From NCBI GenBank assembly GCA_006503535.1, contig QYRS01000011.1:1860001-1924000 (forward strand): DNA of 64,000 nt, given 5' to 3'. A program made the translations under genes and the position numbers. This document shows, piece after piece, positions 33,998-44,640 of this stretch. The notes beneath the pieces are model-generated. The model was not told the DNA's origin and ran no database searches. It saw only the letters and a list, made by a program, of their open reading frames with translations. Position 1 is the stretch's first letter; each line of letters starts with the position of its first letter. Source of the DNA: Arthrinium phaeospermum. Lineage: Eukaryota; Ascomycota; Sordariomycetes; Amphisphaeriales; Apiosporaceae.

Positions 33998-35981
33998 GGT
34001 CGACGACGATTGACGGTATATGCTGGTTGAACGAGTTTCCGGGATGATAAAATTTCTATATGATCGATACTCTCACTTGCTGCTTATGCTCGCGATCCTC
34101 GCCACGCTCGTATAACCATGAAAAGTGGCTGGTCTGGTTATGGCTTCTTCTGATCTCTCCTTCTGTCTCTTTTGGGTCTATGCAGACAGGCATGGGTGGC
34201 CACGACCCCGACCAAGGGTATCAAAATCAATGCAATGGGGCGCCAAATCTCGTTAGAGTTAAAAGTGATCGGTGCGCTATCTCAGATCAGACCAAAGATT
34301 GGGTGCTAGTATCTACCCTTTTTGGCCGTGTGGTTGATCGCATCTTGGATGCGCAAGTCAAAAGGTCGATGGCTCGAACCGTTCTGGCTTAGTAGGGAAA
34401 CACTTCATGTCATGTCCCGTCACTAGGCAAGGAAAGGGGGAAGAGGGGATGATGAACCTTATTCGCAGATTTGGAATCCGAGGAAGTCTACTAAATGATT
34501 GGGCCCCTTTTCTTATCCCTTTCCTTTTTTTCTCCAATTTTGTCACGACAACAAGACGGCTAAGCAGGATCATAAAGATTCATATAAGATCAGGCGGTTA
34601 GTAGCGTTGCCTTTAGAACTGGAATATTTTGTATTCAAAGTTATGATCCTATCGCCATTCCCTGCGAGTCAAATGAGTCAAGAGGGGGAGGTGGTAGTGG
34701 ACTGAATAGTAGTATATGCAATCATGTACTGCTTGGTATGGCTCCCCCCGTCGCATGGCCGGATGCCTCCGCCGCTAATTCCCGAGGGGACCTCACTGAT
34801 CAGTGTTTCGTTTGAAGTGGCCAGTCCGCTCAAGCAAGCCGTTTCGTTCTTTGCAGTATTATTTGGCGATAATTAGTGTCCAAGTCATTCATTGCACGCA
34901 GTAATGCTCTTCCGTTTTGAGGACAGAAACATTCCCAGCTCTCTGGTCCATCTCAGCCGTCTCGCATACCTTTTGACTCGGGGGTGAGTCTAGACCCTTT
35001 GCTACGCCAATGGCATCGCCTTGGCACACCGCCGCTCAAGATCCTGTCCCAGGACGTATTAATCCTATCTCTTGAAATCCGGCTGGGAGGTTTAGCTTTT
35101 GCCATCCCTGCGTGGTACATGGTCCCTACTCGATCTTCTCCAGGATCCATGCAATAGACTGAAGGAACAACCCGCCGTTAGAGTCCCCCTTCCCCCCCGG
35201 TCCCCTGATTTCTTTTCCAAAGAAGCGCCCATTCCCCGGGTTACTCTTCAGCTTCATGTACACCGCAACGATATACGCAATGTACGGCCCCTCCCTTGTA
35301 GTAGCAAGAAGACTATATAATAGACTTTAACAAAAGGTTAAATAAAGGTTAAACTGTACCCGCCATAGAACAGGCCAGGGGTGCATCGTCCGAAAAGTAA
35401 GGCGTCCCCCCGTTCACGTGGATCGAGACGGGGTTATTCAGGCAAAGGGCCTGGATTTGCAAAATACACAGCACGTCTCAGTTCTTCCGATATTGCTGAC
35501 AGGGTGTGGTCAGAAACGTGGTATGACGTTTGCTACACATCTCGATGCTTGCTGGGTATACTTCATCGCTCCTCCCTGGGTCTCTACCGTATGCAGCAGT
35601 TAAGCTTCCATGGATTGTAGGCATCCAGGATTGTTGGTAGCACTGCATTGCTCAAAGTACGCAAGCGGCTCCAACCTTATTGAGAGGTGCTGGTTTGGTA
35701 TAGGAGGTGCCGCCGGATGATGACGGCAGAGATCGATAAGGGGACAAGTAGGCCATCTCTGCTCCTCCTATATTAGTCTCCTGCGTTGTGTCAGTTTATT
35801 GTCGTTGCCCTCAACTGCTTCGGAGAGCCAAAAGAGCAACAAGTGAAAGCTTGTCTTCATCTGATCCAAATCAACGACCTGTCCCCTTTTCTTGTTCCTT
35901 CTCCCGCTCTGTTTCTCTCTGCCCCCTCTCTCTGTGCCCTTCTTCGTTTACCACCATCCATACAGTCACAGCATCAACAAA
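33998..35981. other. Intergenic between divergent genes
   Basis: About 2 kb with no supportable gene, between the adenylate-forming gene (-) and the P450 gene (+). It may hold a shared promoter. A pyrimidine-rich run at about 35880-35945 precedes the P450 ATG. Confidence 0.5.
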
Positions 35982-37918
35982 ATGGCGGCCCTGTACATCG
36001 CCCTCATCTACATAACAGTCCTCCTCGTGACGGGCCGGCTGGTGCAGCAGAAAGTCAAGGCCCTGCGGTCACCCCTGAGCCAGATCCCGGGCCCGTGGTA
36101 CGGGCCCCTGACGACGCTCCACCTGCGCTGGCTCTTCTCGACGGGCGAGATCTGGAAGCTGGTGGAGCGGAGCCACGCCCGCTACGGGCCCATCGTCCGG
36201 CTCGGCCCCCGCCAGGTCTGGATCTCGGACAAGGCCGCCATGAGGCAGATCCTCGTCAAGAACGACCTGCCCAAGGTAGCCATGTACGCCGAGATCTCGC
36301 GCGACAAGTTCAGCCCGGGGCTGTTTGGGGAGATGTGAGTAACGGCTCTCTGTTTTGTCCTGACCTTCCTTTCCCTTCCCGTTTGACTGCCGTGAAGGAG
36401 TGACTCTTCTCGTCGTCAGAAAAGAATAGTTGCTAACTGGCACTGCAGTCGTTACGAGCCGCACAAGCGCCTCAAGCGCTTCCTGTCGCCCGCCTTCACC
36501 GTGGCCTACATCGACAACCTGGAGACCTACTTCAAGACCACCGTCCGCGACCTGCTGGACAAGTACCAGTCCACCATTGCCGACGATCCCCTGGCGGCGG
36601 CCACGAACGGCATCACGGTGGACTTGATGGACGATCTGCACAATGTGGCCTTGGACATGTAGGTCGTTTCCCCAAACCCCCAGAGGTAATCAGTTGCTGA
36701 ATAATACGGTCTATTAGCATGGGCGAGTGTTCGTTCGGCAAGGGCTTCGGGCAGACCAACCCCGACACCCTCGTCGAGGATGGCGTGGACGAGAAGGTGT
36801 GGAAGCAGATCCCCCGCTCCATCTTTGACGGTTTGAGCAAGCGATACCAGGTGAGAATGAAACGTCAAGCATCTCGCGTTCATGTGTCACTGGACTGACC
36901 ATGGCGACAACAGACTGTATACGTCAAGAAGTTCCTGCGGAAGTTCGGCTTCGACATCGAGTTTGACTGGCCAGCGGAGATGATCACGGTGAGTAGCAGT
37001 CCTCTGTTCCTATTCCATACCTACCTACCCAAACACGAAGACTGATTTGATCTCACACCCCAGGCCATCGACGCCGTGGTGACGCGGAGGAAACGCACGT
37101 CCGAGTGCGAGCGCCGGGACCTGCTGCAGCACCTGATCGAGGAGGGCAAGAAGCCCGACACGGGCACCGCCATGAACACGCGCGACATCGTGGACCAAAT
37201 GGCCGAGATCCTGCTCGCGGGCTCCGAGACCACCTCAGGCACGCTAGGCTGCCTCTTCCTCGAGCTCGCCCGGACGCCCGACGCGCGGGCCAAACTGATG
37301 GCCTCCCTCGCCCCCAAATCCTTCAAGGACTACGACGGCGCCGACGACATCGTGACGAGCAAGACGGTCCGCACCGACGCCGACGAGTACGAGTACCTCG
37401 AAGCCTGCCTCCGCGAGAACCTGCGGCTGCACCCCATCGCGTCCGAGATGGGCCGGCGCACGGGCAACCAGTGGGTCGAGCTGCTGGGCTATAGTTTGCC
37501 GCCGCACACGGTCGTCTCGGCCTCGTACCGCGACCTGCACCGCAACGAGCGGTACTGGCCCCAGGCGCACCGGTTCTGGCCCGAGCGCTGGCTGCCGGCG
37601 GGGAAGCGCGAGGGGGCGCCGGCGCCGGACTTGGAGGCGTATTATCCGTTCTCGGGGGGGAATCACTCTTGTATTGGGATCAAGTAAGTCGCTGTTGATG
37701 TTGAAATTCCCAAAAGCGCAAAGCGGGACGGGCGAGATGACTGACAGTTGCGTAATAGCTTTGCTTGGGCGGAGATGCGCATGGTTGCCGCCAATATCCT
37801 CTCTCGGTTCGACATTGCTGAGGTTCCTGGGCAGGATATTGATTTCCGGCAGTACATCACGATGCAGTTCGCCACGGGCCACTGGAAAGTCACCCTCAAG
37901 CCGCGACTGCAGCAATAA
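35982..37918 (+). CDS. Cytochrome P450 monooxygenase
   Basis: Six exons: 35982-36334, 36449-36658, 36718-36850, 36914-36988, 37064-37683 and 37759-37918, giving 516 residues. All introns have GT-AG ends and several have CTAAC or CTGAC branch sites. The N-terminal hydrophobic anchor is MAALYIALIYITVLLVTGRL, followed by the Pro-rich hinge IPGPWYGPL, so it is ER-bound. The I-helix oxygen-binding motif is LLAGSETTSG (about 309-314), the K-helix ExxR is ENLR (375-378), HRFWPERWL is the PERF-like segment, and the heme loop is FSGGNHSCIG with Cys460 as the axial ligand, crossed by intron 5. All hallmark residues are present, so it should be active with a reductase. The CYP family is not assignable by eye. 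It lies divergently from the adenylate-forming enzyme gene. Confidence 0.94.
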
Positions 37919-38882
37919 GCAAGCTGCGGGGGTCCTGGACGCTGCACATGCCATCTGTGTCTTCTTTTATTTACTTTTCTTTTGTTTAGGAAAGCGAGAA
38001 GCGAGAAGCTAGAGACGTTCCTGCAGGGCAACGCTTCATCATTAGAGGGTAGACAGTATGTAGACCTGCATGGCGATCATGTCTGTCTTCACTGGACCAA
38101 ACTGGAGTTTTAGCGCACTAATTACGAGAGACGACGCTGGCGGGGGAAGGGAAAGGAATCGAAAGTTGTTTGGAAGTATTTACTTACATAAAAGATGTTG
38201 AGCCGTGCTTGCTCACCTGCTCCTTTAGATTATATAAATGAAATAATGGTTATCAAAGCCCCTTCAATGCACCACTAAATTCCCTGTTAATGATAGTCAT
38301 GTGCTACGTCCGTCGTCTTTGAACCCCCTTTCTGTCCGAATGATTGACGACAGAGCAGAAGTCAGAGAACCTGTCCACTGTCGGGCGGCGGGGTCCTGGG
38401 GGCGTGGAGCCCCTGATCATTCCCCAAAGGGCAATGCTCTAAATCCGGTACGGGCGGGCCCTGAGAGGGGCATATCAGCTGGGGTTTCGATGGAGGGGGA
38501 GCTGAAAGTGGGATGCGATGACGCTAGCCCCCTCAAGCTCAAGCACCAAGCACCAAGCTTCCAACCTCCCGCTTAAAGTTCCATGTCAAGCTTGTCTACA
38601 GCACTTCCTTCCTATCTCCTGATGTGACCTCACTTATTAAGGGCATATGGTTTTTTCACTACCCAAACCTCGTTGATATCGTATTGATTCCCCCTTCGTA
38701 AGAGTGATTCCGAGTTAGAGGTTCCCTGTACTTACTCACATCAACTCACATACCCGCACATCTCCTATCTACCCCGCACTTGGCCTTTTGTCGTAGCACT
38801 ACCTACCTGATCAGCTAGCTCGCTGTTCGAGTCAAGTCGTCTTACTTATCTATCCCATCTAACTGTCCACCACGCTAAAACC
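37919..38882. other. Intergenic, no gene seen
   Basis: It holds the 3' flank of the P450 gene and the promoter side of the deaminase gene. CACCAAGCACCAAGC-type short repeats occur near 38540-38560. Confidence 0.5.
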
Positions 38883-39663
38883 ATGACCATCACCACGGAA
38901 GAAGTCCTCCTCCTCCGGCGCAGCATCGCCCTGGCGGCCGAGGCCCTCGATGCCGGTAAGCCCCTACTCGACTGTTTCCTATTCCAGACCTAGTGTGTGT
39001 TCCTACAGGGACGGGGCTGGCGGTGGCTGCGGTGGTCCACGAGTCACGTACAACACGCAGCTGCCCTCGACACACCTGACACCGCCTGCCCTCCCCTGAC
39101 AACCCCTGCCTATATAACCCACGTAGCAGTATTACGTGCCGTCCCCTATCTTCCAAACAACATAAGCTTTTGAAACAAGGCCGTATATTGCTAACGCTCG
39201 AGAAGGCGACGCCCCCTTCGGCTCCGTCCTCGCCGTCGAGGGCGAGGAGACCCAGCACGAGGACCGCAACCGCACCGCGACCGCGGGCGACGCGACGCGG
39301 CACCCCGAGTTCGAGCTGGCGCGCTGGGCGGCGGCGAACCTGACGGCGGAGCAGCGCGCCCGCGCCACCGTCTACACGTCGGGCGAGCACTGCCCCATGT
39401 GCAGCGCCGCGCACGCCTGGGTCGGGCTCGCGCGCATCGTGTATGTGGCGTCGGCGGCGCAGCTCGAGGCGTGGAAGGCGGAGTGGGGAGTCGCTCCTGC
39501 TGCTGCGGCGGCGGCAACCAAGACGACGGGTAGTGGGGGCGTGGTGCCCACGGTCGCGGCGCTGCCGGCTTCGCAGGTCGCGCCGGGGGTCGTGGTCGAG
39601 GGGCCGGTGGAGGAGCTGGTGCCGGCGATTAGGGAGTTGCACCGGCGGCACGCTGGGGTGTAG
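38883..39663 (+). CDS. CMP/dCMP-type zinc deaminase
   Basis: Two exons, 38883-38955 and 39206-39663, encode 176 residues. The intron is long for this window (250 nt) but has GTAAGC, a GCTAAC branch and an AAG acceptor, and the phase-1 join gives EALDAGDAPFGSVLA, the normal family sequence. Zinc ligands are His57 with the proton-shuttle Glu59 in TRHPEFELAR, and the Cys pair in GEHCPMCSAAH (Cys87 and Cys90). The spacing and the small-protein layout suit the guanine/cytosine deaminase branch of the cytidine-deaminase-like superfamily. His-Pro-Glu replaces the usual His-Ala-Glu. It should deaminate a free base or nucleoside in the cytosol. The last 50 residues are Ala/Gly/Val-rich and look peripheral. 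Confidence 0.9.
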
Positions 39664-40273
39664 GCTGGGCTGGGCTGGGTGGCGTGATGGAGTTGCATGA
39701 GGAGCGGAGAGGCTTGACTGGTTTGATGGGGTCAGGGTCCTAGATGATGGATCGTTTGGTGTTCGCATACGGGGCTTGCCGGGGAAGCCCGGTTCATACT
39801 GGATGCTTAGCCCCGTGGGTTGATGGTTGCATCCCGGTCGCCTGGTTTGGCAAATCTATCAAACTTACATGTCCACGTGCCTCGATCGGATGGACCGTGA
39901 CATCTAGGTAGAAAGGCAATCATTGGTCGACTCCTCGATTTCATCTCGCATACGAAACCTTCACGAGATAAGTTGCGGGCAGTGTTGCTTGTTGGGCGGA
40001 GCGGGGCATGGATCATGGGTGAGTGTGGGCGTCGGTCAGGGGCACGCGGAGTATTATCTCGGAAGATGCCAGCAACGCCCACGGTGTGGCCACCTCTGCC
40101 CGAGTATACAGACATATTATATATAACGCCAAGATGTGCCTGACTGCCAAGAGACGAAGAAGGCGGGAAGGGAAGTGAATCGTAAACCCAATTATCAATC
40201 GCACGAACCCAAACGACTGCGGAGACTTTCCAGCTGTCACTGCTCATAATCCTGACAGGGGTCTCATTTCAAT
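39664..40273. other. Intergenic, no gene seen
   Basis: It holds the deaminase 3' flank and the acetyltransferase promoter. A TATTATATATAACG stretch lies at about 40113-40127. Confidence 0.5.
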
Positions 40274-41243
40274 ATGGACGCATCGAGGGGCGAAAAGGAG
40301 GTGACCCTGGGCTCCAGCAACAAAGGTACCTAGTCATCCCCATCCATCACGCCCTCCTTCCTCCCTGCCGCCTCCTCGGTGTCCCCCAAAACACAACAAG
40401 TGGGGTGTGAGCCTCCCAAGCTGACCCGGAGCCGAACGTGCCACCACAACAGAGTGCCTCGAGAAGACCCTCGCCGTCCTGGGACCCGCCTTCGCCGACG
40501 ACGCCATGTTCACCTACTTCGTCCACCACCACCCCTCGCCCGCGCGGCGCCGCGCCCTGGTCCAGACGCTGCTCCGCCTCTTCGTGCGGGTCGGGGCCGC
40601 CGGCGGCGCCCACCTGCTCGAGGCCGACGGCTGGGGCGCCGCGGCCGTGTTCCTGCCGCCCGGGAGGGAGGTCGTGCCTTTTACGGCTATGCTGAGCTGG
40701 GGGGTCGTGGGGGCGTTGGTGGAGTTGGGGTTTACTTCGATAAAGGTACGTCAATGTCATGTTACTCGAACTCTCCCCTACTTACCTACCTCCCCCTCCC
40801 TGTATCTACCCTCTTCATCAAGCCTCTGGTAATGAACGCACCTAGCACTGAATCGCTGACATCGACGGGCGCAGCGCATGTACACCGACCTAGTCGCCCC
40901 CATGGAAGCGCTCAAGCTCCGACACCTCGCCGCCGAGGAGCGGGCGGGCGGCTACGGCTACCTGACCGTGGTGGGCACGGCGCCGGCGCGGCAGGGGCAG
41001 GGGCTGGGCGGCGCGCTGCTGCGACGGATGCAGGAGTTGGCGGGCGGGCGGCCGATCTGGCTCGAGGCGTCGTCGGAGGGGTCCCGCCGCCTGTACGAGC
41101 GGCACGGGTTCGTCGTGGTCGGGGAGGTGGTGGCGGGGAGGGGGGTCGTGGGGAGGGACGGGCTGGCGAGGGAAGGGGGGGAGGGGGTTAGGTGTTGGGC
41201 TATGGTTTGGAGGAAAGGGACGGGGGAGGAGAAGGAGAAGTAA
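40274..41243 (+). CDS. GNAT-family N-acetyltransferase
   Basis: Three exons, 40274-40325, 40453-40745 and 40875-41243, encode 237 residues. The first exon is short (17 codons plus one base, MDASRGEKEVTLGSSNK) and its donor (GTACCT) is weak, so the exact start is less sure than the rest. Motif A, the acetyl-CoA pyrophosphate site, is VVGTAPARQGQGLGGALLRR (Q-G-x-G-L/G). Motif B is IWLEASSEGSRRLYERHGFV, with the Tyr typical of the acid/base position. The middle exon holds the N-terminal lobe (FTYFVHHHPSPARRRALVQ). The C-terminus runs into a Gly/Glu/Lys-rich tail. Fungal proteins of this layout acetylate small amines or antibiotics; the acceptor is unknown. No targeting signal is present. Confidence 0.87.
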
Positions 41244-41878
41244 TGGGGAGAGGAAGGCAAGAAGCGGGAAGATAGTTCGCGAGAGGGAGTGCGGACGAAC
41301 CTGGGCGGCTACGGCGTTTCCGGGTTTCTGTGTGGGACGTAGGACGGGACTGACGGGGCAGGCATCGGTTCGTGGGCGACGTTGGAAAGGTAGGGGCTTC
41401 AACTGCCTTCTGCACTGCCGACTGCACGCCAATGTGGCATTTAAGGTCGCAATGAAACGTTTGGGGCATCTACTGCGATTTAACGAAGCTATAGCGAGCT
41501 TGAGCGAACTTTAGCGAGTGCTCCTTCTCCAGGTGATGGAATGCCATGGGTTGGATCAGGTTCGTGCAAGCCGTGATGCAAGTGCAATCAATTGTATGTA
41601 CATATACGGAGGTGAGCGCTCTGGCTGCTCCAAGACCTCCGTATTCAGGTCTTGGTCAATGAGTGGGCCGAGGGCAGTCTGACTGTGGAAAACGGTCACG
41701 TTCTGCTGCAATCGAAACATTTGATCCTATTCTAATGTTTCTTGGCCAAATCATGGGAATGACATTTTGAAGGAGGGCGTCGGGTGGCAGAAGGTGAAGT
41801 ATCTGGCTGAATAGGATCGCCAATAGCAGCGAAAGTTTTCAAGCAAGCAACCAAAGCCACTCAATCATCAGATTGGAT
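41244..41878. other. Intergenic, no gene seen
   Basis: It lies between the acetyltransferase stop and tRNA-Asn. GCGAACTT/GCGAGCTT-like short repeats (about 41485-41520) are the only structure noticed. Confidence 0.5.
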
Positions 41879-41962
41879 TCCTCCGTGGCGCAATTGGCTA
41901 GCGCGTCCGACTGTTATCTAGTAGCAATCGGGAGGTTCACAGTTCAAGCCTGTGCGGGGGAG
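41879..41962 (+). tRNA. tRNA-Asn (anticodon GTT) with 10-nt intron
   Basis: The cloverleaf folds fully. The acceptor TCCTCCG pairs with CGGGGGA (one T-G wobble). The D stem is GCGC/GCGC with loop AATTGGCTA, the anticodon stem TCCGA/TCGGG has loop CTGTTAA, and the T stem CACAG/CTGTG has loop TTCAAGC. The anticodon GTT is at 41913-41915. A 10-nt intron (41917-41926) sits one base 3' of the anticodon, the canonical nuclear tRNA-intron position. The mature length is 74 nt. A long T-rich tract follows and can serve as Pol III terminator. Confidence 0.95.
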
Positions 41963-42007
41963 CATTGTCTTTTTGTTAATTTTGTTCATCAACTCTATAC
42001 CAGCTTG

Positions 42008-42113
42008 CAATCTCCGCTTCCCTCTCTCTCTCTCTCCCCCTTCTTTTTTTTTTTTTCTTCTTTTTCTTCTCTTCTTTCCTCTTCCTCTTTTTCTTCTTTT
42101 TTTCTTCCCTCAT
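42008..42113 (+). repeat. Long polypyrimidine tract after tRNA-Asn
   Basis: About 105 nt are almost purely C and T, including runs of up to twelve T. It starts about 45 nt after the tRNA and is low-complexity sequence. Confidence 0.8.
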
Positions 42114-42905
42114 TTTGCCTTCTCCCTTGAGATGTCGATTGGACCCAAACATTCGGTGTCGCATGCATTCCCTCCTTGGTTCCCAGTCAGCCCCACTTCA
42201 AAGTGTGCAGTAGCGATCTTTGGTATGTAATGGCAGCAACTTGGTATCGACCGTTCTTTCCTCCATCGAAGTATAAAATGCATACGGCCAATGGCCTGGT
42301 CCTCAGCCATGGCTCGGTCACCACGGCGGGCTCTGGGCACCTGGCACTGGGTGCTGGGGCTGCAACACACCTTGTCCAAAAGTGACCAAGACTCACAGCT
42401 CAGTCAGCATCTCAGCTCGGATAGAGGAGCCGCCAGACCAAACAGGCTAGTGGGAAACCACTCCATTTCTGCCCAATCAGCGCCCGCGGAGTTCTCCCGA
42501 AGCCCTTCCGAATTGGGCACGTTACGCTATCTCTTTCAATTGGGAAGGGACGGATGCGCATATAGGGACCACTTCTCTTTACAAGAATTCGGCGTTGCTC
42601 CGAGTCAAAAGGCCTGACCTTGACGTCACCTCTGCATGACCACTAATTGCCAATAGCATCTTTATTTTCATGATGCCTGGCTGCGATGCCCACCTGGGGT
42701 TGGAATAAGTGTGCCTGATCCCCAGGTTGCGAGTTGGATGCATCGTGGCCATCAAGTCGACCCTTTTTCCTCTATCAACTATACCAAACAACAACACGAC
42801 CGACCTACTCCACCACGCCGAACTTTGCACTACACACTCCCCAGGATACAGTCAACCGTCCCCGGATTATTTCAGGCCACTCCAATAATAAGGAACTCGC
42901 TCCCC
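42114..42905. other. Intergenic, promoter side of 42906 gene
   Basis: No gene is seen. A perfect TGACGTCA lies at 42621-42628, about 280 nt upstream of the next ATG. Confidence 0.5.
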
Positions 42906-44015
42906 ATGGATTCCTCGACAAAGCTACTGTGGGATGATCCAGGCATCTACACGGAAAGTTGCGGGGTCATGGACCCTATCATCCACGATCTTGATCAGCA
43001 GATCATACTCAACGACATGATCCTCTCTGCTAACGGAGGCATGCCGTACGTTTCCCCGGACCCGGTCATCCCAAGCAACCCTCCTCCAGTGGTATGTTAC
43101 AAAACATAAAAAAACAAAACCACTATTTCGCACCAAAGATGGTTGTTTCTATTATCGTCTGGCACTTGAATCAGGAGAGCTAACCGCCCCTGTTGGCAGA
43201 TTAATGATAGTTGGCAGTTCTACCAAAATCCGTACGATGGGAGCAGCAGCTTGCTACCAGCCCCGACACACCCTCAACAACAAACACAGACGGCCGCCAG
43301 CAGCTCCCAGATGATGCTAGATGCCGAGCTGTGCGACAGGTCCCGGGAGCCACCTCCGCCACCCTCGTTAGAGAATCCAGGATCCCACCACCCGCACACC
43401 CGCGCGCTCAACTACCGCCACGACGCTTCGGCTGGAGGACCGGAGTCCACCGGAAGCTCGGACGGTGTCTCGGGCTACTCCAACTCCGCTTCCGCTTCCG
43501 CTTCCGCTTCCACTCCCGCCACATCATCATCATCAGCCGCCACATCTATTTCCGCCACCTTATCTTCTCATTCCAAACGCCAAGACGGCACGCCACCAGC
43601 GTCCACGTCGGTGGCGGCGGCGGCGCCTGGGTACCAAGACCCCCGCCGGAAACCAAACATAAACCTGGCGGCGGGCCGGCGGGCCGTAACGACGCGGGAA
43701 AAGAAGAAGCTGTACCACTACCAGCAGCAGCAGCAGCACGGACGCATGCTGGCGGCTCAGTCCCAAGCCGCCGCCGTCGCCCACCTCGACGTGACCGCAG
43801 CCGTGGCGGAGGCGGCCAAGGCGGAGGCGGAGGCGGCGAGGATGACCACGGGGCCGCCGGAACGGCACCTCGACCTGACGCAGCGGGACATGTCCACGGC
43901 GGTGCGGCAGGTGGCCGAGATGGGGAACCACCTGCAGAACGCCGCCCACGAGCAGCGCAAGCTGGTGGACGACACGCTGAACCAGTGGACGGGGAACGCG
44001 GCGAACCGGGTATGA
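42906..44015 (+). CDS. Hypothetical low-complexity protein, 333 aa
   Basis: Two exons, 42906-43091 and 43200-44015. The intron has GTATGT, a GCTAAC branch and CAG, and the phase-0 join gives PPPVINDSWQFYQNPYDG. The N-terminus (MDSSTKLLWDDPGIYTESCG) is followed by Pro/Gln/Ser/His-rich sequence and a Ser/Ala repeat (NSASASASASTPATSSSSAA). The C-terminal third is basic and then helical: TTREKKKLYHYQQQQQHGRM, an Ala/Glu-rich helix, and a heptad-like tail MSTAVRQVAEMGNHLQNAAH. No known domain is recognised. The composition suggests a disordered nuclear or regulatory protein, but that is inference. A longer in-frame extension upstream (to 42711) lacks protein-like character. Confidence 0.72.
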
Positions 44016-44586
44016 TGATCGATGCTCGACACTCACTACCCGCTGTTACTAGGTACGTTGCGTATGTACTACTTTGTGTCGGGTTCTACTACATATTCAC
44101 AGTAGAGCTGGGCTTTTTGGGAATGGGGGCGCTGAAAAGGAGCACGGGCACGGTATGTACCCAGTAGGTAGGCAAGTGGGAAAACTTGCCTCGGGACGGA
44201 CGGACTTCCACGGCGTTTGCAGCCATGGTATGGATTGCTAAAATTACCTCTAGTTGTTTTTTTGTTTGCCTGTCTGTCTGCTCTTGCAACGCAGAGACTC
44301 TCACTGATTATGATTAATGGGCCTTGGTTCTGGACAACAATGATCTCTGGTCATTGGTGAAGTAACGAGGCCGCATGCTTCGATAGAAGAACGTCATGGC
44401 TGCGAGATTGGATTTTACTACATACTTGTACAATATTATTAAACTTCGAGATTCATTTTTGATTGGCTGCACGTGCGGGGTAGCGTACGGTACGTGCTGA
44501 CGCTTCACTTTACGTTTTATATGTAATAGTAGTATATTGTGCACGCTCTCTAGTCACTAGTTGGATAAATTTCCTCCCTACTCTTA
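44016..44586. other. Intergenic up to the transposon edge
   Basis: No gene is seen. Base composition is normal until about 44570, then falls abruptly to AT-rich at the transposon boundary. The TA at 44585-44586 is the left target duplication. Confidence 0.6.
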
Positions 44587-44640
44587 TCCCCTTGACTGCT
44601 AAATACAATTTAAATAGTGGAGAACATTTAATACATCGAT
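44587..44640 (+). repeat. Left terminal inverted repeat
   Basis: It starts TCCCCTTGACTGCTAAATAC and continues through a shared AGTGGAG core and TTTAATACATCGA. About 30 of the first 36 positions match the reverse complement of the right end; five of the six differences are transitions. Confidence 0.88.

Noticed and set aside
34320..34395. tRNA-like stretch with AGGTCGATGG and CTCGAACC
   Set aside because: The T stem and acceptor do not pair and no anticodon arm of five pairs forms. It is at best a decayed tRNA fragment, not enough to annotate.
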